Source: Sisyra terminalis
Lineage: Eukaryota; Arthropoda; Insecta; Neuroptera; Sisyridae
Direction of reading: 5' to 3'
NCBI GenBank assembly: GCA_958496175.1
Contig: OY292279.1
Location: 1,240,001-1,304,000, forward strand
DNA: 64,000 bases
Shown here: positions 22,401 through 36,400 of the stretch, piece by piece
Position numbering within the stretch: position 1 is the stretch's first letter
Layout: each line of letters opens with the position of its first letter
Notes under the pieces: generated by a model
Told to the model about the DNA's origin: nothing
What the model saw: only the letters and a program-made list of their open reading frames with translations
The model's database searches: none
Translations under genes and position numbers: made by a program

Positions 22401-25400
22401 TAATTCACTTGATAGCCTGGATTCATAATCCGTTGTGAAAACTAGAGCTCATAATGAAAAGTCACCCCCTTTAAATGACCCAATATCAGTCGAATTTACT
22501 CGCATAGACTTTAAACTCTATAACTTCCCGTTCTAATTTTACAAGGATCTAGTAAACCAATGCTTTTTATTTTTTGCATAGTAGTTAAGAATGATATAAT
22601 CTTTAATATTCAACTCAATTTTGGCGAAACAAATCATCCCTTATATCCTTTTTATGCACTCGAAAATTGTCCTTTTTGAAATTTTGAAATGGAATTGTGA
22701 TTGTCTTGTAACCCACAGGTCAAAATTTTTTTAAAATTTTTTTCACTTGATAGCCTGAATTCATAATCCGTTGAGAAAACTAGACCTCATAATGAAAAGT
22801 CACCCCCTTTAAATGACCCAACATCAGTCGAATTTTTTCGCATAGACTTTAAACTCCTTAACTTCCCGTTCTAATTTTCCAGGGATTTAGTTAACCAATG
22901 CTTTTTATTTTTTGCATAGTAGTTAAGGATGATTTAATCTTTAATATTCAACTCAATTTTGGCGAAACAAATCATCCCTTATATCCTTTTTATGCAATCC
23001 AAAATTTTTCCTTTTTGAAAATTTGATATCATATTGCGGGTGTCCTTTGGGACACAGGACAAAATTTTTTTCACATTATAATTCACTTGATAGCCTGGAT
23101 TCATAATCAGTTGAGAAAACTAATCCTCATAATGAAAAGTCGCCCCCTTTAAATGACCCAATATCAGTCGAATTTTCTCGCATAGACTTTAAACTCCTTA
23201 ACTTCCCGTTCTAATTTTTCAGGGATTTAGTTAACCAATGCTTTTTATTTTTTGCATAGTAGTTAAGGATGATTTAATCTTTAATATTCAACTCAATTTT
23301 GGCGAAACAAATCATCCCTTATATCCTTTTTATGCAATCCAAAATTTTTCCTTTTTGAAAATTTGATATCATATTGCGGGTGTTCTTTGGGACACAGGAC
23401 AAAATTTTTTTCACATTATAATTCACTTGATAGCCTGGATTCATAATCAGTTGAGAAAACTAATCCACATAATGAAAAGTCGCCCCCTTTAAATGACCCA
23501 ATATCAGTCGAATTTTCTCGCATAGACTTTAAACTCCTTAACTTCCCGTTCTAATTTTTCAGGGATTTAGTTAACCAATGCTTTTTATTTTTTGCATAGT
23601 AGTTAAGGATGATTTAATCTTTAATATTCAACTCAATATTGGCGAAACAAATCATCCCTTATATCCTTTTTATGCAATCCAAAATTTTTCCTTTTTGAAA
23701 ATTTGATATCATATTGCGGGTGTCCTTTGGGACACAGGACAAAATTTTTTTCACATTATAATTCACTTGATTGCCTGGATTCATAATCAGTTGAGAAAAC
23801 TAATCCTCATAATGAAAAGTCGCCCCCTTTAAATGACCCAATATCAGTCGAATTTTCTCGCATAGACTTTAAACTCCTTAACTTCCCGTTCTAATTTTTC
23901 AGGGATTTAGTTAACCAATGCTTTTTATTTTTTGCATAGTAGTTAAGGATGATTTAATCTTTAATATTCAACTCAATATTGGCGAAACAAATCATCCCTT
24001 ATATCCTTTTTATGCACTCGAAAATTGTCCTTTTTGAAATTTTGAAATGGAATTGTGATTGTCTTGTACCCCACAGGACAAAATTTTTTTTACATTATAT
24101 TTCACTTGATAGCCTGGATTCATAATCCGTTGAGAAAACTATACCTCATAATGAATAGGCACCCCCTTTAAATGACCCAATATCAGTCGAATTTACTCGC
24201 ATAGACTTTAAACTCTATAACTTCCCGTTCTAATTTTACAAGGATCTAGTTAACCAATGCTTTTTATTTTTTGCATAGTAGTTAAGAATGATTTAATCTT
24301 TAATATTCTACTCCATTTTGGCGGAACAAAATATCCCTTATATCCTCTTTATGCACTCGAAAATTGTCCTTTTTGAAATTTTGAAATGGAATGGTGAATG
24401 TCTTGTAACCCACAGGACAAATTTATTTTCACATTATAATTCACTTGATATCCTGGATTCATAATCCGTTGTGAAAACTAGACCTCATAATGAATAGGCA
24501 CCCCCTTTAAATGACCCAATATCAGTCGAATTTACTCGCATAGACTTTAAACTCTATAACTTCCCGTTCTAATTTTACAAGGATCTAGTTAACCAATGCT
24601 TTTTATTTTTTGCATAGTAGTTAAGGATGAATTAATCTTTAATCTTCAACTCAATTTTGGCGAAACAATTCATCCCTTATATCCTTTTTTTGCACACGAA
24701 AATTGTCCTTTTTGAAATTTTGAAATGGAATTGTGATTGTCTTGTAACCCACAGGTCAAAAGTTTTTTAAAATTTTTTTCACTTGATAGCCGGATTTCAT
24801 AATCCGTTGAGAAAACTAGACCTCATAATTAAAAGTCACCCCCTTTAAATGACCCAATATCAGTCGAATTTTTTCGCATAGACTTTCAACTCCTTACCTT
24901 TCCGTTCTAACTTTACAAGGATCTAGTTAACCAATGCTTTTTATTTTTTGCATAGTAGTTAAGGATGATTTAATCTTTAATATTCAAGTCAATTTTGGCG
25001 AAACAAATCATCCCTTATATCCTTTTTATGCACTCGAAAATTGCCCTTTTTGAAACTTTGAGACGATATTGCGGGTGTCCTTTGGAACACAGGACAAAAT
25101 TGTTTTCTCATTATTATTCACTTGATAGCCTGGATTCATAATCCGTTAAGAAAACTAGATCTCATAATGAAAAGTCACCCCCTTTTAATGACCCAATATC
25201 AGTCGAATTTTTTCGCATAGACTTTCAACTCCTTACCTTTCCGTTCTAACTTTACAAGGATCTAGTTAACCAATGCTTTTTATTTTTTGCATAGTAGTTA
25301 AGGATGATTTAATCTTTAATATTCAACTCAATTTTGGCGAAACAAATCATCCCTTATATCCTTTTTATGCACTCGAAAATTGTCCTTTTTGAAACTTTGA

Positions 25401-26514
25401 AACGATATTGCGGGTGTCCTTTAGAACACAGGACAAAAATTTTTTCACATTATAATTCACTTGATAGCCTGGATTCATAATCCGTTGAGAAAAGTAGACC
25501 TTATTATGAAAAGTCACCCCCCTTTAAATTACCCAATATCAGTCGAATTTTTTCGCATAGACTTTCAACTCTATAAATTCCTGTTCTAATTTTACAAAGA
25601 TCTACTTAACCAATGCTTTTTATTTTTTGCATAGTAGTTAAGGATGATTTAATCTTTAATATTCTACTCCATTTTGGCGAAACAAAATATCTCTTATATC
25701 CTTTTTATTCACTCGAAAATTGTCCTTTTTGAAGCTTTAAAACGGTATTGCGGGTGTCCTTTGGCATACAGGACAATTTTTTTTTCACATAATAATTTAA
25801 TTGATAGCCTGGATTCATAATCCGTTGAGAAAACTATACCTCATAATGAATAGGCACCCCCTTTAAATGACCCAATATCAGTCGAATTTACTCGCATAGA
25901 CTTTAAACTCTATAACTTCCCGTTCTAATTTTACAAGGATCTAGTAAACCAATGCTTTTTATTTTTTGCATAGTAGTTAAGGATGATTTAATCTTTAACA
26001 TTCAATTCAATTTTGGCGAAACAAATCATCCCTTATATCCTTTTTATGCACTCGAAAATTGTCCTTTTTGAAATTTTGAAATGGAATTGTGATTGTTTGT
26101 AACCCACAGGTCAAAATTTTTTTAAAATTTTTTTCACTTGATAGCCTGAATTCATAATCCGTTGAGAAATCTAGACCTCATAATGAAAAGTCACCCCCTT
26201 TAAATGACCCAATATCAGTCGAATTTTTTCGCATTGACTTTCAACTCCTTAACCTCCCGTTCTAATTTTACAAGGATCTAGTTAACCAATGCTTTTTATA
26301 TTTTGCATAGTAGTTAAGGATGATTTAATCTTTAATATTCTACTCCATTTTGGCGAAAGAAAATATCTCTTATATCCTTTTTATGCATTCGAAAATTGTC
26401 CTTTTTGAAACATTAAAACGGTATTGCGGGTGTCCTTTGGCATACAGGACAATTTTTTTTTCATATAATAATTTGAGTGATAGCCTGGATTCATAATCCG
26501 TTGAGAAAACTCGA
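19495..26514. repeat. Satellite block 4: about 20 monomers
   Basis: Starts with two AATAGGCACC-type monomers, then the same succession seen after core copy 1 but one monomer shorter. Runs of nearly identical single monomers follow (ATAGGCACC monomers at about 21427 and 21769; C-type monomers across 22.1-23.8 kb). More diverse A-, B- and D-type monomers approach core copy 4. No gene-like sequence is present. Confidence 0.94.
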
Positions 26515-26682
26515 CCTCATAATGAAAAGTCACCCCCTTGAAATGACCCAAATTTAGTCGAATTTTTTCGCATAGACTTTCAACTCTATAACTTTCCGTT
26601 TTAATTTTCCAAGGATCTAGAAATCTTATGCTTATTATTCTTTGCAATATAGTTAAGAATGATTTCGTCGCTAATATTTTTT

Positions 26683-27579
26683 CCTAATTGATCTTTTGCA
26701 AGTTTCGAATGGAATAATGGTTCATTCTTTGGACATATACGAATATTGTTAAAGCTTTAGCCCAGTAATTCGTAAGTATTTCATTAAACTTTACCAGTTT
26801 TCGTGTTTTCAATTGCATATCTTATCCTTGAAATATCGACAATAGTAAGTTCTAAATTCAATTATTGAATTATAGCTTATTTTTAACAATTTTTAAGTGT
26901 TGACAATTCGTATTGCTTAGAATTTTGATTTAAGACATCGCTACAATGCGATACAACTTTTGTTGGAAGCTATGAGTACATCCACCTGACTCACAGGTGG
27001 CACTAAAAACATAAGGTGGTTTAATTGACATACATGTCAAGAGTTGACCTGTTCTAGCATAGATGGCTCCAGCGGCGACTCAAGTCAATTTGACAACTAA
27101 TTTTGGAAAATTAAAATTTTATAATTACCTTTATTTTATTCAAATAAACTTAATTTTTATTGTTATAGTTGTTTGAATTGACGGTCAGTGATGCATTTTA
27201 ACTTTATAACATCGGAATGATCCCAAATACATATGAAACAGGTAATATTTATTCTGACATTGTGGGTATGGATGCAATGTTCACAAGTACTTTTTGTAAA
27301 TTTTGTAGATATTTTCCAACATTTTACGACCTAAAAATAGCCAAATATAATATATATTTCAAAAGAAATCCTGCAGAGAGGAATCTAACCAAATCATCAA
27401 TAAATATAAGCCACTGAAAGTGCAGCATAAATATTGTGAAAATCGGAGGAATATCTCCTTCAACAAGTCTTGACAAAACAAGGTAGGTAAATAATCCCCA
27501 ACTTTCAATCACCGAAATAGGCTAAAAACGACAAAACCATTTGCATTTGTAAATCTTTCTGATGAGCTCTTGGAGAGCT
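26683..27579. repeat. Non-satellite core, copy 4
   Basis: Same element as the other copies. It shares with copy 5 a G for A in CCCAGTAATTCG and one fewer T at the left junction. The shared segment with copy 5 runs from about 25820 to 28165 (46732 to 49080 in copy 5), so the two descend from one duplication that carried flanking satellite along. Confidence 0.8.
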
Positions 27580-27882
27580 GATTTATGCAATTTCGATAAC
27601 AATGATTCAGCCTTAATATATATCTGGATTCCAAAAAAAAAAAAAACAGCGTTATATACTTTACCTAAACTTGAAAATTGCCTTTCTTGGAACTTTGAAC
27701 CGATATTTTATATGTCCTTTTGCATACAAAAAAAAATTACATCAGTTCTCACATTAGAGCATTGTAATACGTAGCTAAAATTTACACTCTAAGGAAATCT
27801 CCTCCTCAAAAATGACCGTCGCTTAGGCTAATTTGGTGCAAGCGTTTTCACGTCCTTAATTTCCAGTTTTAATTTTCCAAAG
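27580..27882. repeat. Old diverged monomer right of core copy 4
   Basis: Same degraded monomer with 14 A. It passes into a B-type monomer with TTGGTGAAAC, as in copies 1-3. Confidence 0.74.
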
Positions 27883-28454
27883 ATCTAGTTAATCAATGCT
27901 TATTATTTTTTGCATAGTAGTTAAGGATGATTTAATCTTTAATATTCAACTCAATTTTGGTGAAACAAATCATCCCTTATATCCTTTTTATGCACTCGAA
28001 AATTGTCCTTTTTGAAATTTTGAAATGGAATTGTGATTGTCTTGTAACCCACAGGACAAAATTTTTTTCACATTATAATTCACTTGATAGCCTGGATTCA
28101 TAATCAGTTGAGAAAACTGAACCTCATAATGAAAAGTCGCCCCCTTTAAATGACCCAATATCAGTCGAATTTACTCGCATAGACTTTCAACTCCTTAACT
28201 TTCCGTTCTAATTTTACAAGGATCTAGTTAACCAATGCTTTTTATTTTTTGCATAGTAGTTAAGAATGATTTAATCTTTAATATTCATCTCAATTTTGGC
28301 GAAAGAAATCATCCAATATATCCTTTTCATGCACTCGAAAATTGTCCTTTTTGAAATTTTGAAATGGAATTGTGATTGTCTTGTACCCCACAGGACAAAA
28401 TTTTTTTCACATTATAAAACACTTGATAGCCTGGATTCATAATCCGTTGAGAAA

Positions 28455-30410
28455 ACTATACCTCATAATGAATAGGCACCCCCTTTAAATGACCCAATAT
28501 CAGTCGAATTTTTTCGCATTGACTTTCAACTCCTTAACTTTCCGTTCTAATTTTACAAGGATCTAGTTAACCAATGCTTTTAATTTTTTGCATTGTAGTT
28601 AAGGATGATTTAATCTTTAATATTCAACTCAATATTGGCGAAAGAAATCATCCCATATATCCTTTTTATGCACTCGAAAATTGTCCTTTTTGAAATTTTG
28701 AAATGGAATTGTGATTGTCTTGTAACCCACAGGACAAAATTTTTTTCACATTATAATTCACTTGATAGCCTGGATTCATAATCAGTTGAGAAAACTAAAC
28801 CTCATAATGAAAAGTCGCCCCCTTTAAATGACCCAATATCAGTCGATTTTTCTCGCATAGACTTTAAACTCCTTAACTTCCCGTTCTAATTTTACAAGGA
28901 TCTTGTTAACCAATGCTTTTTATTTTTTACATAGTAGTTAAGGATGATTTAATCTTTAATATTCAACTCGATATTGGCGAAACAAATCATCCCTTATATC
29001 CTTTTTATGCACTCGAAAATTGTCCTTTTTGAAATTTTGAAATGGAATTGTGATTGTCTTGTAACCCACAGGACAAATTTATTTTCACATTATAATTCAC
29101 TTGATAGCCTGGATTCATAGTCCTTTGAGAAAACTAGACCTCATAATGAAAAGTCACCCCCTTTTAATGACCCAATATCAGTCGAATTTTTTCGCATAGA
29201 CTTTCAACTCCTTAACTTCCCGTTTTAATTTTTCAGGGATCTAGTTAACCAATGCTTTTTATTTTTTGCATAGTAGTTATGGATGATTAATTCTTTAATA
29301 TTCAACTCAATAATGGCGAAACAAATCATCCCTTATATCCTTTTTATGCACTCGAAAATTGTCCGTTTTGAAATTTTGAAATGGAATTGTGATTGTCTTG
29401 TACCCCACAGGACAAAATTTTTTTTTCATTATATTTCACTTGATAGCCTGGATTCATAATCCGTTGAGAAAACTATACCTCATAATGAATAGGCACCCCC
29501 TTTAAATGACCCAATATCAGTCGAATTTTTTCGCATTGACTTTCAACTCCTTAACTTTCCGTTCTAATTTTACAAGGATCTAGTTAACCAATGCTTTTAA
29601 TTTTTTGCATTGTAGTTAAGGATGATTTAATCTTTAATATTCAACTCAATATTGGCGAAAGAAATCATCCCATATATCCTTTTTATGCACTCGAAAATTG
29701 TCCTTTTTGAAATTTTGAAATGGAATTGTGATTGTCTTGTAACCCACAGGACAAAATTTTTTTCACATTATAATTCACTTGATAGCCTGGATTCATAATC
29801 AGTTGAGAAAACTAAACCTCATAATGAAAAGTCGCCCCCTTTAAATGACCCAATATCAGTCGATTTTTCTCGCATAGACTTTAAACTCCTTAACTTCCCG
29901 TTCTAATTTTACAAGGATCTAGTTAACCAATGCTTTTTATTTTTTGCATAGTAGTTAAGGATGATTTAATCTTTAATATTCAACTCAATATTGGCGAAAC
30001 AAATCATCCCTTATATCCTTTTTATGCACTCGAAAATTGTCCTTTTTGAAATTTTGAAATGGAATTGTGATTGTCTTGTAACCCACAGGACTAATTTATT
30101 TTCACATTATAATTCACTTGATAGCCTGGATTCATAGTCCTTTGAGAAAACTAGACCTCATAATGAAAAGTCACCCCCTTTTAATGACCCAATATCAGTC
30201 GAATTTTTTCGCATAGACTTTCAACTCCTTAACTTCCCGTTTTAATTTTTCAGGGATCTAGTTAACCAATGCTTTTTATTTTTTGCATAGTAGTTATGGA
30301 TGATTAATTCTTTAATATTCAACTCAATAATGGCGAAACAAATCATCCCTTATATCCTTTTTATGCACTCGAAAATTGTCCGTTTTGAAATTTTGAAATG
30401 GAATTGTGAT
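28455..30410. repeat. 3-mer higher-order repeat, 1,017 bp, two copies
   Basis: Monomers marked by GCATTGTAGTTAAG, CGATTTTTCTCGCATAG and TCATAGTCCTTTGAG occur in the same order at about 28455-29471 and 29472-30410. Copy 1 has ATCTTGTTAACC and TTTTTTACATAG where copy 2 keeps the common form. Confidence 0.72.
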
Positions 30411-30479
30411 TGTCTTGTAACCCACAGGACTTATTTATTTTCACATTATAATTCACTTGATAGCCTGGATTCCTAGTCC

Positions 30480-33400
30480 TTTGAGAAAACTGGACCTCAT
30501 AATGAAAAGTCACCCTTTTTAAATGACCCAATATCAGTCGAATTTTTTCGCATAGACTTTAAACTCCTTAACTTTCCGTTCTAATTTTACAAGGATCTAG
30601 TTAACCAATGCTTTTAATTTTTTGCATAGTAGTTAAGGATGATTTAATCTTTATTATTCTACTCCATTTTGGCGAAACAAAATATCTCTTATATCCTTTT
30701 TATGCACTCGAAAATTGCCCTTTTTTAAACTTTGAGACGATATTGCGGGTGTCCTTTGGGACACAGGACAAATTTTTTTTTACATTATATTTCACTTGAT
30801 AGCCTGGATTCATAATCCGTTGAGAAAACTATACCTCATAATGAATAGGCACCACCTTTAAATGACCCAATATCAGTCGAATTTACTCGCATAGACTTTA
30901 AACTCTATAACTTCCCGTTCTAATTTTACAAGGATCTAGTTTACCAATGCTTTTTAATTTTTTGCATAGTAGTTAAGGATGATTTAATCTTTAATATTCA
31001 ACTCGATATTGGCGAAACAAATCATCCCTTATATCCTTTTTATGCACTCGAAAATTGTCCTTTTTGAAATTTTGAAATGGAATTGTGATTGTCTCGTAAC
31101 CCACAGGATAAATTTATTTTCACATTATAATTCACTTGATAGCCTGGATTCATAATTTGTTGTGAAAACTAGACCTCATAATGAAAAGTCACCCCCTTTA
31201 AATGACCCAATATCAGTCGATTTTTTTCGCATAGACTTTAAACTATATAACTTCCCCTTCTAATTTAACAAGGATCTAGTTAACCAATGCTTTTTATTTT
31301 TTGCATAGTAGTTAAGAATGATTTAATCTTTAATATTCAATTCAATTTTGGCGAAACAAATCATCCCTTATATCCTTTTTATGCACTCAAAAATTGTCCT
31401 TTTTGAAATTTTGAAATGGAATTGCGATTGTCTTGTAACCCACAGGTCAAAATTTTTTTAAAATTTTTTTCACTTGATAGCCTGAATTCATAATCCGTTG
31501 AGAAAACTAGTCCTCATAATGAAAAGTCACCCCCTTTAAATGACCCAATATCAGTCGAATTTTTTCGCATAGACTTTCAACTCCTTAACCTCCCGTTCTA
31601 ATTTTACAAGGATCTAATTAACCAATGCTTTTTATTTTTTGCATAGTAGTTAAGAATGATTTATTATTTAATATTCAACTCAATTTTGGCGAAACAAATC
31701 ATCCCTTATATCCTTTTTATGCACTCGAAAATTGCCCTTTTTGAAATTTTGAGACGATACTGCGGGTGTCCTTCGGAACACAGGACAAAATTTTATTCAC
31801 ATTATTATTCACTTGATAGCCTGAATTCATAATCCGTTGAGAAAACTAGATCTCATAATGAAAAGTCACCCCCTTTAAATGACCCAATATCAGTCGAATT
31901 TTTTCACATAGACTTTAAACTCCTTAACTTCCCGTTCTAATTTTTCAGGGATCTAGTTAACCAATGCTTTTTATTTTTGCATAGTAGTTAAGGATGATTT
32001 AATCTTTAATATTCAACTCAATAATGGCGAAACAAATCATCCCTTATATCCTTTTTATGCACTCGAAAATTGTCCTTTTTGAAATTTTGAAATGGAATTG
32101 TGATTGTCTTGTACCCCACAGGACAAAATTTTTTGTACATTATATTTCACTTGATAGCCTGGATTCATAATCCGTTGAGAAAACTATACCTCATAATGAA
32201 TAGGCACCCCCTTTAAATGACCCAATATCAGTCGAATTTACTCGCATAGACTTTAAACTCTATAAATTCCCGTTCTAATTTTACAAGGATTTATTTAACA
32301 AATGCTTTTAATTTTTTGCATAGTAGTTAAGAATGATTTAATCTTTAATATTCAACTCAATTTTGGCGAAACAAATCATCCCTTATATCCTTTTTATGCA
32401 CTCAAAAATTGTCCTTTTTGAAATTTTGAAATGGAATTGCGATTGTCTTGTAACCCACAGGTCAAAATTTTTTTAAAATTTTTTTCACTTGATAGCCTGA
32501 ATTCATAATCCGTTGAGAAAACTAGTCCTCATAATGAAAAGTCACCCCCTTTAAATGACCCAATATCAGTCGAATTTTTTCGCATAGACTTTCAACTCCT
32601 TAACCTCCCGTTCTAATTTTACAAGGATCTAATTAACCAATGCTTTTTATTTTTTGCATAGTAGTTAAGAATGATTTATTATTTAATATTCAACTCAATT
32701 TTGGCGAATCAAATCATCCCTTATATCCTTTTTATGCACTCGAAAATTGCCCTTTTTGAAATTTTGAGACGATACTGCGGGTGTCCTTCGGAACACAGGA
32801 CAAAATTTTATTCACATTATTATTCACTTGATAGCCTGAATTCATAATCCGTTGAGAAAACTAGATCTCATAATGAAAAGTCACCCCCTTTAAATGACCC
32901 AATATCAGTCGAATTTTTTCGCATAGACTTTCAACTCCTTAACTTTCCGTTCTTATTTTACAAGGATCTAGTTAACCAATGCTTTTAATTTTTTGCATAG
33001 TAGTTAAGGATGATTTAATCTTTATTATTCTACTCCATTTTGGCGAAACAAAATATCTCTTATATCCTTTTTATGCACTCGAAAATTGCCCTTTTTTAAA
33101 CTTTGAGACGATATTGCGGGTGTCCTTTGGGACACAGGACAAATTTTTTTTTACATTATATTTCACTTGATAGCCTGGATTCATAATCCGTTGAGAAAAC
33201 TATACCTCATAATGAATAGGCACCACCTTTAAATGACCCAATATCAGTCGAATTTACTCGCATAGACTTTAAACTCTATAACTTCCCGTTCTAATTTTAC
33301 AAGGATCTAGTTTACCAATGCTTTTTAATTTTTTGCATAGTAGTTAAGGATGATTTAATCTTTAATATTCAACTCGATATTGGCGAAACAAATCATCCCT

Positions 33401-36400
33401 TATATCCTTTTTATGCACTCGAAAATTGTCCTTTTTGAAATTTTGAAATGGAATTGTGATTGTCTCGTAACCCACAGGATAAATTTATTTTCACATTATA
33501 ATTCACTTGATAGCCTGGATTCATAATTTGTTGTGAAAACTAGACCTCATAATGAAAAGTCACCCCCTTTAAATGACCCAATATCAGTCGATTTTTTTCG
33601 CATAGACTTTAAACTATATAACTTCCCCTTCTAATTTAACAAGGATCTAGTTAACCAATGCTTTTTATTTTTTGCATAGTAGTTAAGAATGATTTAATCT
33701 TTAATATTCAATTCAATTTTGGCGAAACAAATCATCCCTTATATCCTTTTTATGCACTCAAAAATTGTCCTTTTTGAAATTTTGAAATGGAATTGCGATT
33801 GTCTTGTAACCCACAGGTCAAAATTTTTTTAAAATTTTTTTCACTTGATAGCCTGAATTCATAATCCGTTGAGAAAACTAGTCCTCATAATGAAAAGTCA
33901 CCCCCTTTAAATGACCCAATATCAGTCGAATTTTTTCGCATAGACTTTCAACTCCTTAACCTCCCGTTCTAATTTTACAAGGATCTAATTAACCAATGCT
34001 TTTTATTTTTTGCATAGTAGTTAAGAATGATTTATTATTTAATATTCAACTCAATTTTGGCGAAACAAATCATCCCTTATATCCTTTTTATGCACTCGAA
34101 AATTGCCCTTTTTGAAATTTTGAGACGATACTGCGGGTGTCCTTCGGAACACAGGACAAAATTTTATTCACATTATTATTCACTTGATAGCCTGAATTCA
34201 TAATCCGTTGAGAAAACTAGATCTCATAATGAAAAGTCACCCCCTTTAAATGACCCAATATCAGTCGAATTTTTTCACATAGACTTTAAACTCCTTAACT
34301 TCCCGTTCTAATTTTTCAGGGATCTAGTTAACCAATGCTTTTTATTTTTGCATAGTAGTTAAGGATGATTTAATCTTTAATATTCAACTCAATAATGGCG
34401 AAACAAATCATCCCTTATATCCTTTTTATGCACTCGAAAATTGTCCTTTTTGAAATTTTGAAATGGAATTGTGATTGTCTTGTACCCCACAGGACAAAAT
34501 TTTTTTTACATTATATTTCACTTGATAGCCTGGATTCATAATCCGTTGAGAAAACTATACCTCATAATGAATAGGCACCCCCTTTAAATGACCCAATATC
34601 AGTCGAATTTACTCGCATAGACTTTAAACTCTATAAATTCCCGTTCTAATTTTACAAGGATTTATTTAACAAATGCTTTTAATTTTTTGCATAGTAGTTA
34701 AGAATGATTTAATCTTTAATATTCAACTCAATTTTGGCGAAACAAATCATCCCTTATATCCTTTTTATGCACTCAAAAATTGTCCTTTTTGAAATTTTGA
34801 AATGGAATTGCGATTGTCTTGTAACCCACAGGTCAAAATTTTTTTAAAATTTTTTTCACTTGATAGCCTGAATTCATAATCCGTTGAGAAAACTAGTCCT
34901 CATAATGAAAAGTCACCCCCTTTAAATGACCCAATATCAGTCGAATTTTTTCGCATAGACTTTCAACTCCTTAACCTCCCGTTCTAATTTTACAAGGATC
35001 TAATTAACCAATGCTTTTTATTTTTTGCATAGTAGTTAAGAATGATTTATTATTTAATATTCAACTCAATTTTGGCGAATCAAATCATCCCTTATATCCT
35101 TTTTATGCACTCGAAAATTGCCCTTTTTGAAATTTTGAGACGATACTGCGGGTGTCCTTCGGAACACAGGACAAAATTTTATTCACATTATTATTCACTT
35201 GATAGCCTGAATTCATAATCCGTTGAGAAAACTAGATCTCATAATGAAAAGTCACCCCCTTTAAATGACCCAATATCAGTCGAATTTTTTCGCATAGACT
35301 TTCAACTCCTTAACTTTCCGTTCTTATTTTACAAGGATCTAGTTAACCAATGCTTTTAATTTTTTGCATAGTAGTTAAGGATGATTTAATCTTTAATATT
35401 CAACTCAATAATGGCGAAATAAATCATCCCTTATATCCTTTTTATGCACTCGAAAATTGTCCTTTTTGTAATTTTGAAATGGAATTGTGATTGTCTTGTA
35501 ACCCACAGGACTAATTTATTTTCACATTATAACTCACTTGATAGCCTGGATTCCTAGTCCTTTGAGAAAACTAGACCTCATAATGAAAAGTCACCCCCTT
35601 TTAATGACCCAATATCAGTCGAATTTTTTCGCATAGACTTTCAACTCCTTAACTTCCCGTTTTAATTTTTCAGGGATCTAGTTAACCAATGCTTTTTATT
35701 TTTTGCATAGTAGTTATGGATGATTAATTCTTTAATATTCAACTCAATAATGGCGAAACAAATCATCCCTTATATCCTTTTTATGCACTCGAAAATTGTC
35801 CGTTTTGAAATTTTGAAATGGAATTGTGATTGTCTTGTAACCCACAGGACTTATTTATTTTCACATTATAATTCACTTGATAGCCTGGATTCCTAGTCCT
35901 TTGAGAAAACTGGACCTCATAATGAAAAGTCACCCTTTTTAAATGACCCAATATCAGTCGAATTTTTTCGCATAGACTTTAAACTCCTTAACTTTCCGTT
36001 CTAATTTTACAAGGATCTAGTTAACCAATGCTTTTAATTTTTTGCATAGTAGTTAAGGATGATTTAATCTTTATTATTCTACTCCATTTTGGCGAAACAA
36101 AATATCTCTTATATCCTTTTTATGCACTCGAAAATTGCCCTTTTTTAAACTTTGAGACGATATTGCGGGTGTCCTTTGGGACACAGGACAAATTTTTTTT
36201 TACATTATATTTCACTTGATAGCCTGGATTCATAATCCGTTGAGAAAACTATACCTCATAATGAATAGGCACCACCTTTAAATGACCCAATATCAGTCGA
36301 ATTTACTCGCATAGACTTTAAACTCTATAACTTCCCGTTCTAATTTTACAAGGATCTAGTTTACCAATGCTTTTTAATTTTTTGCATAGTAGTTAAGGAT

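Larger units (their letters stand above)
25820..28165. repeat. Duplicated segment carrying core copy 4 (partner 46732-49080)
   Basis: A segment of about 2.35 kb (three monomers, the core with its edges, and about one monomer after it) recurs 20,912 bp downstream. Outside it the two neighbourhoods differ. The partner lies beyond at least three other higher-order arrays, so this is a dispersed duplication within the satellite. Confidence 0.75.
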
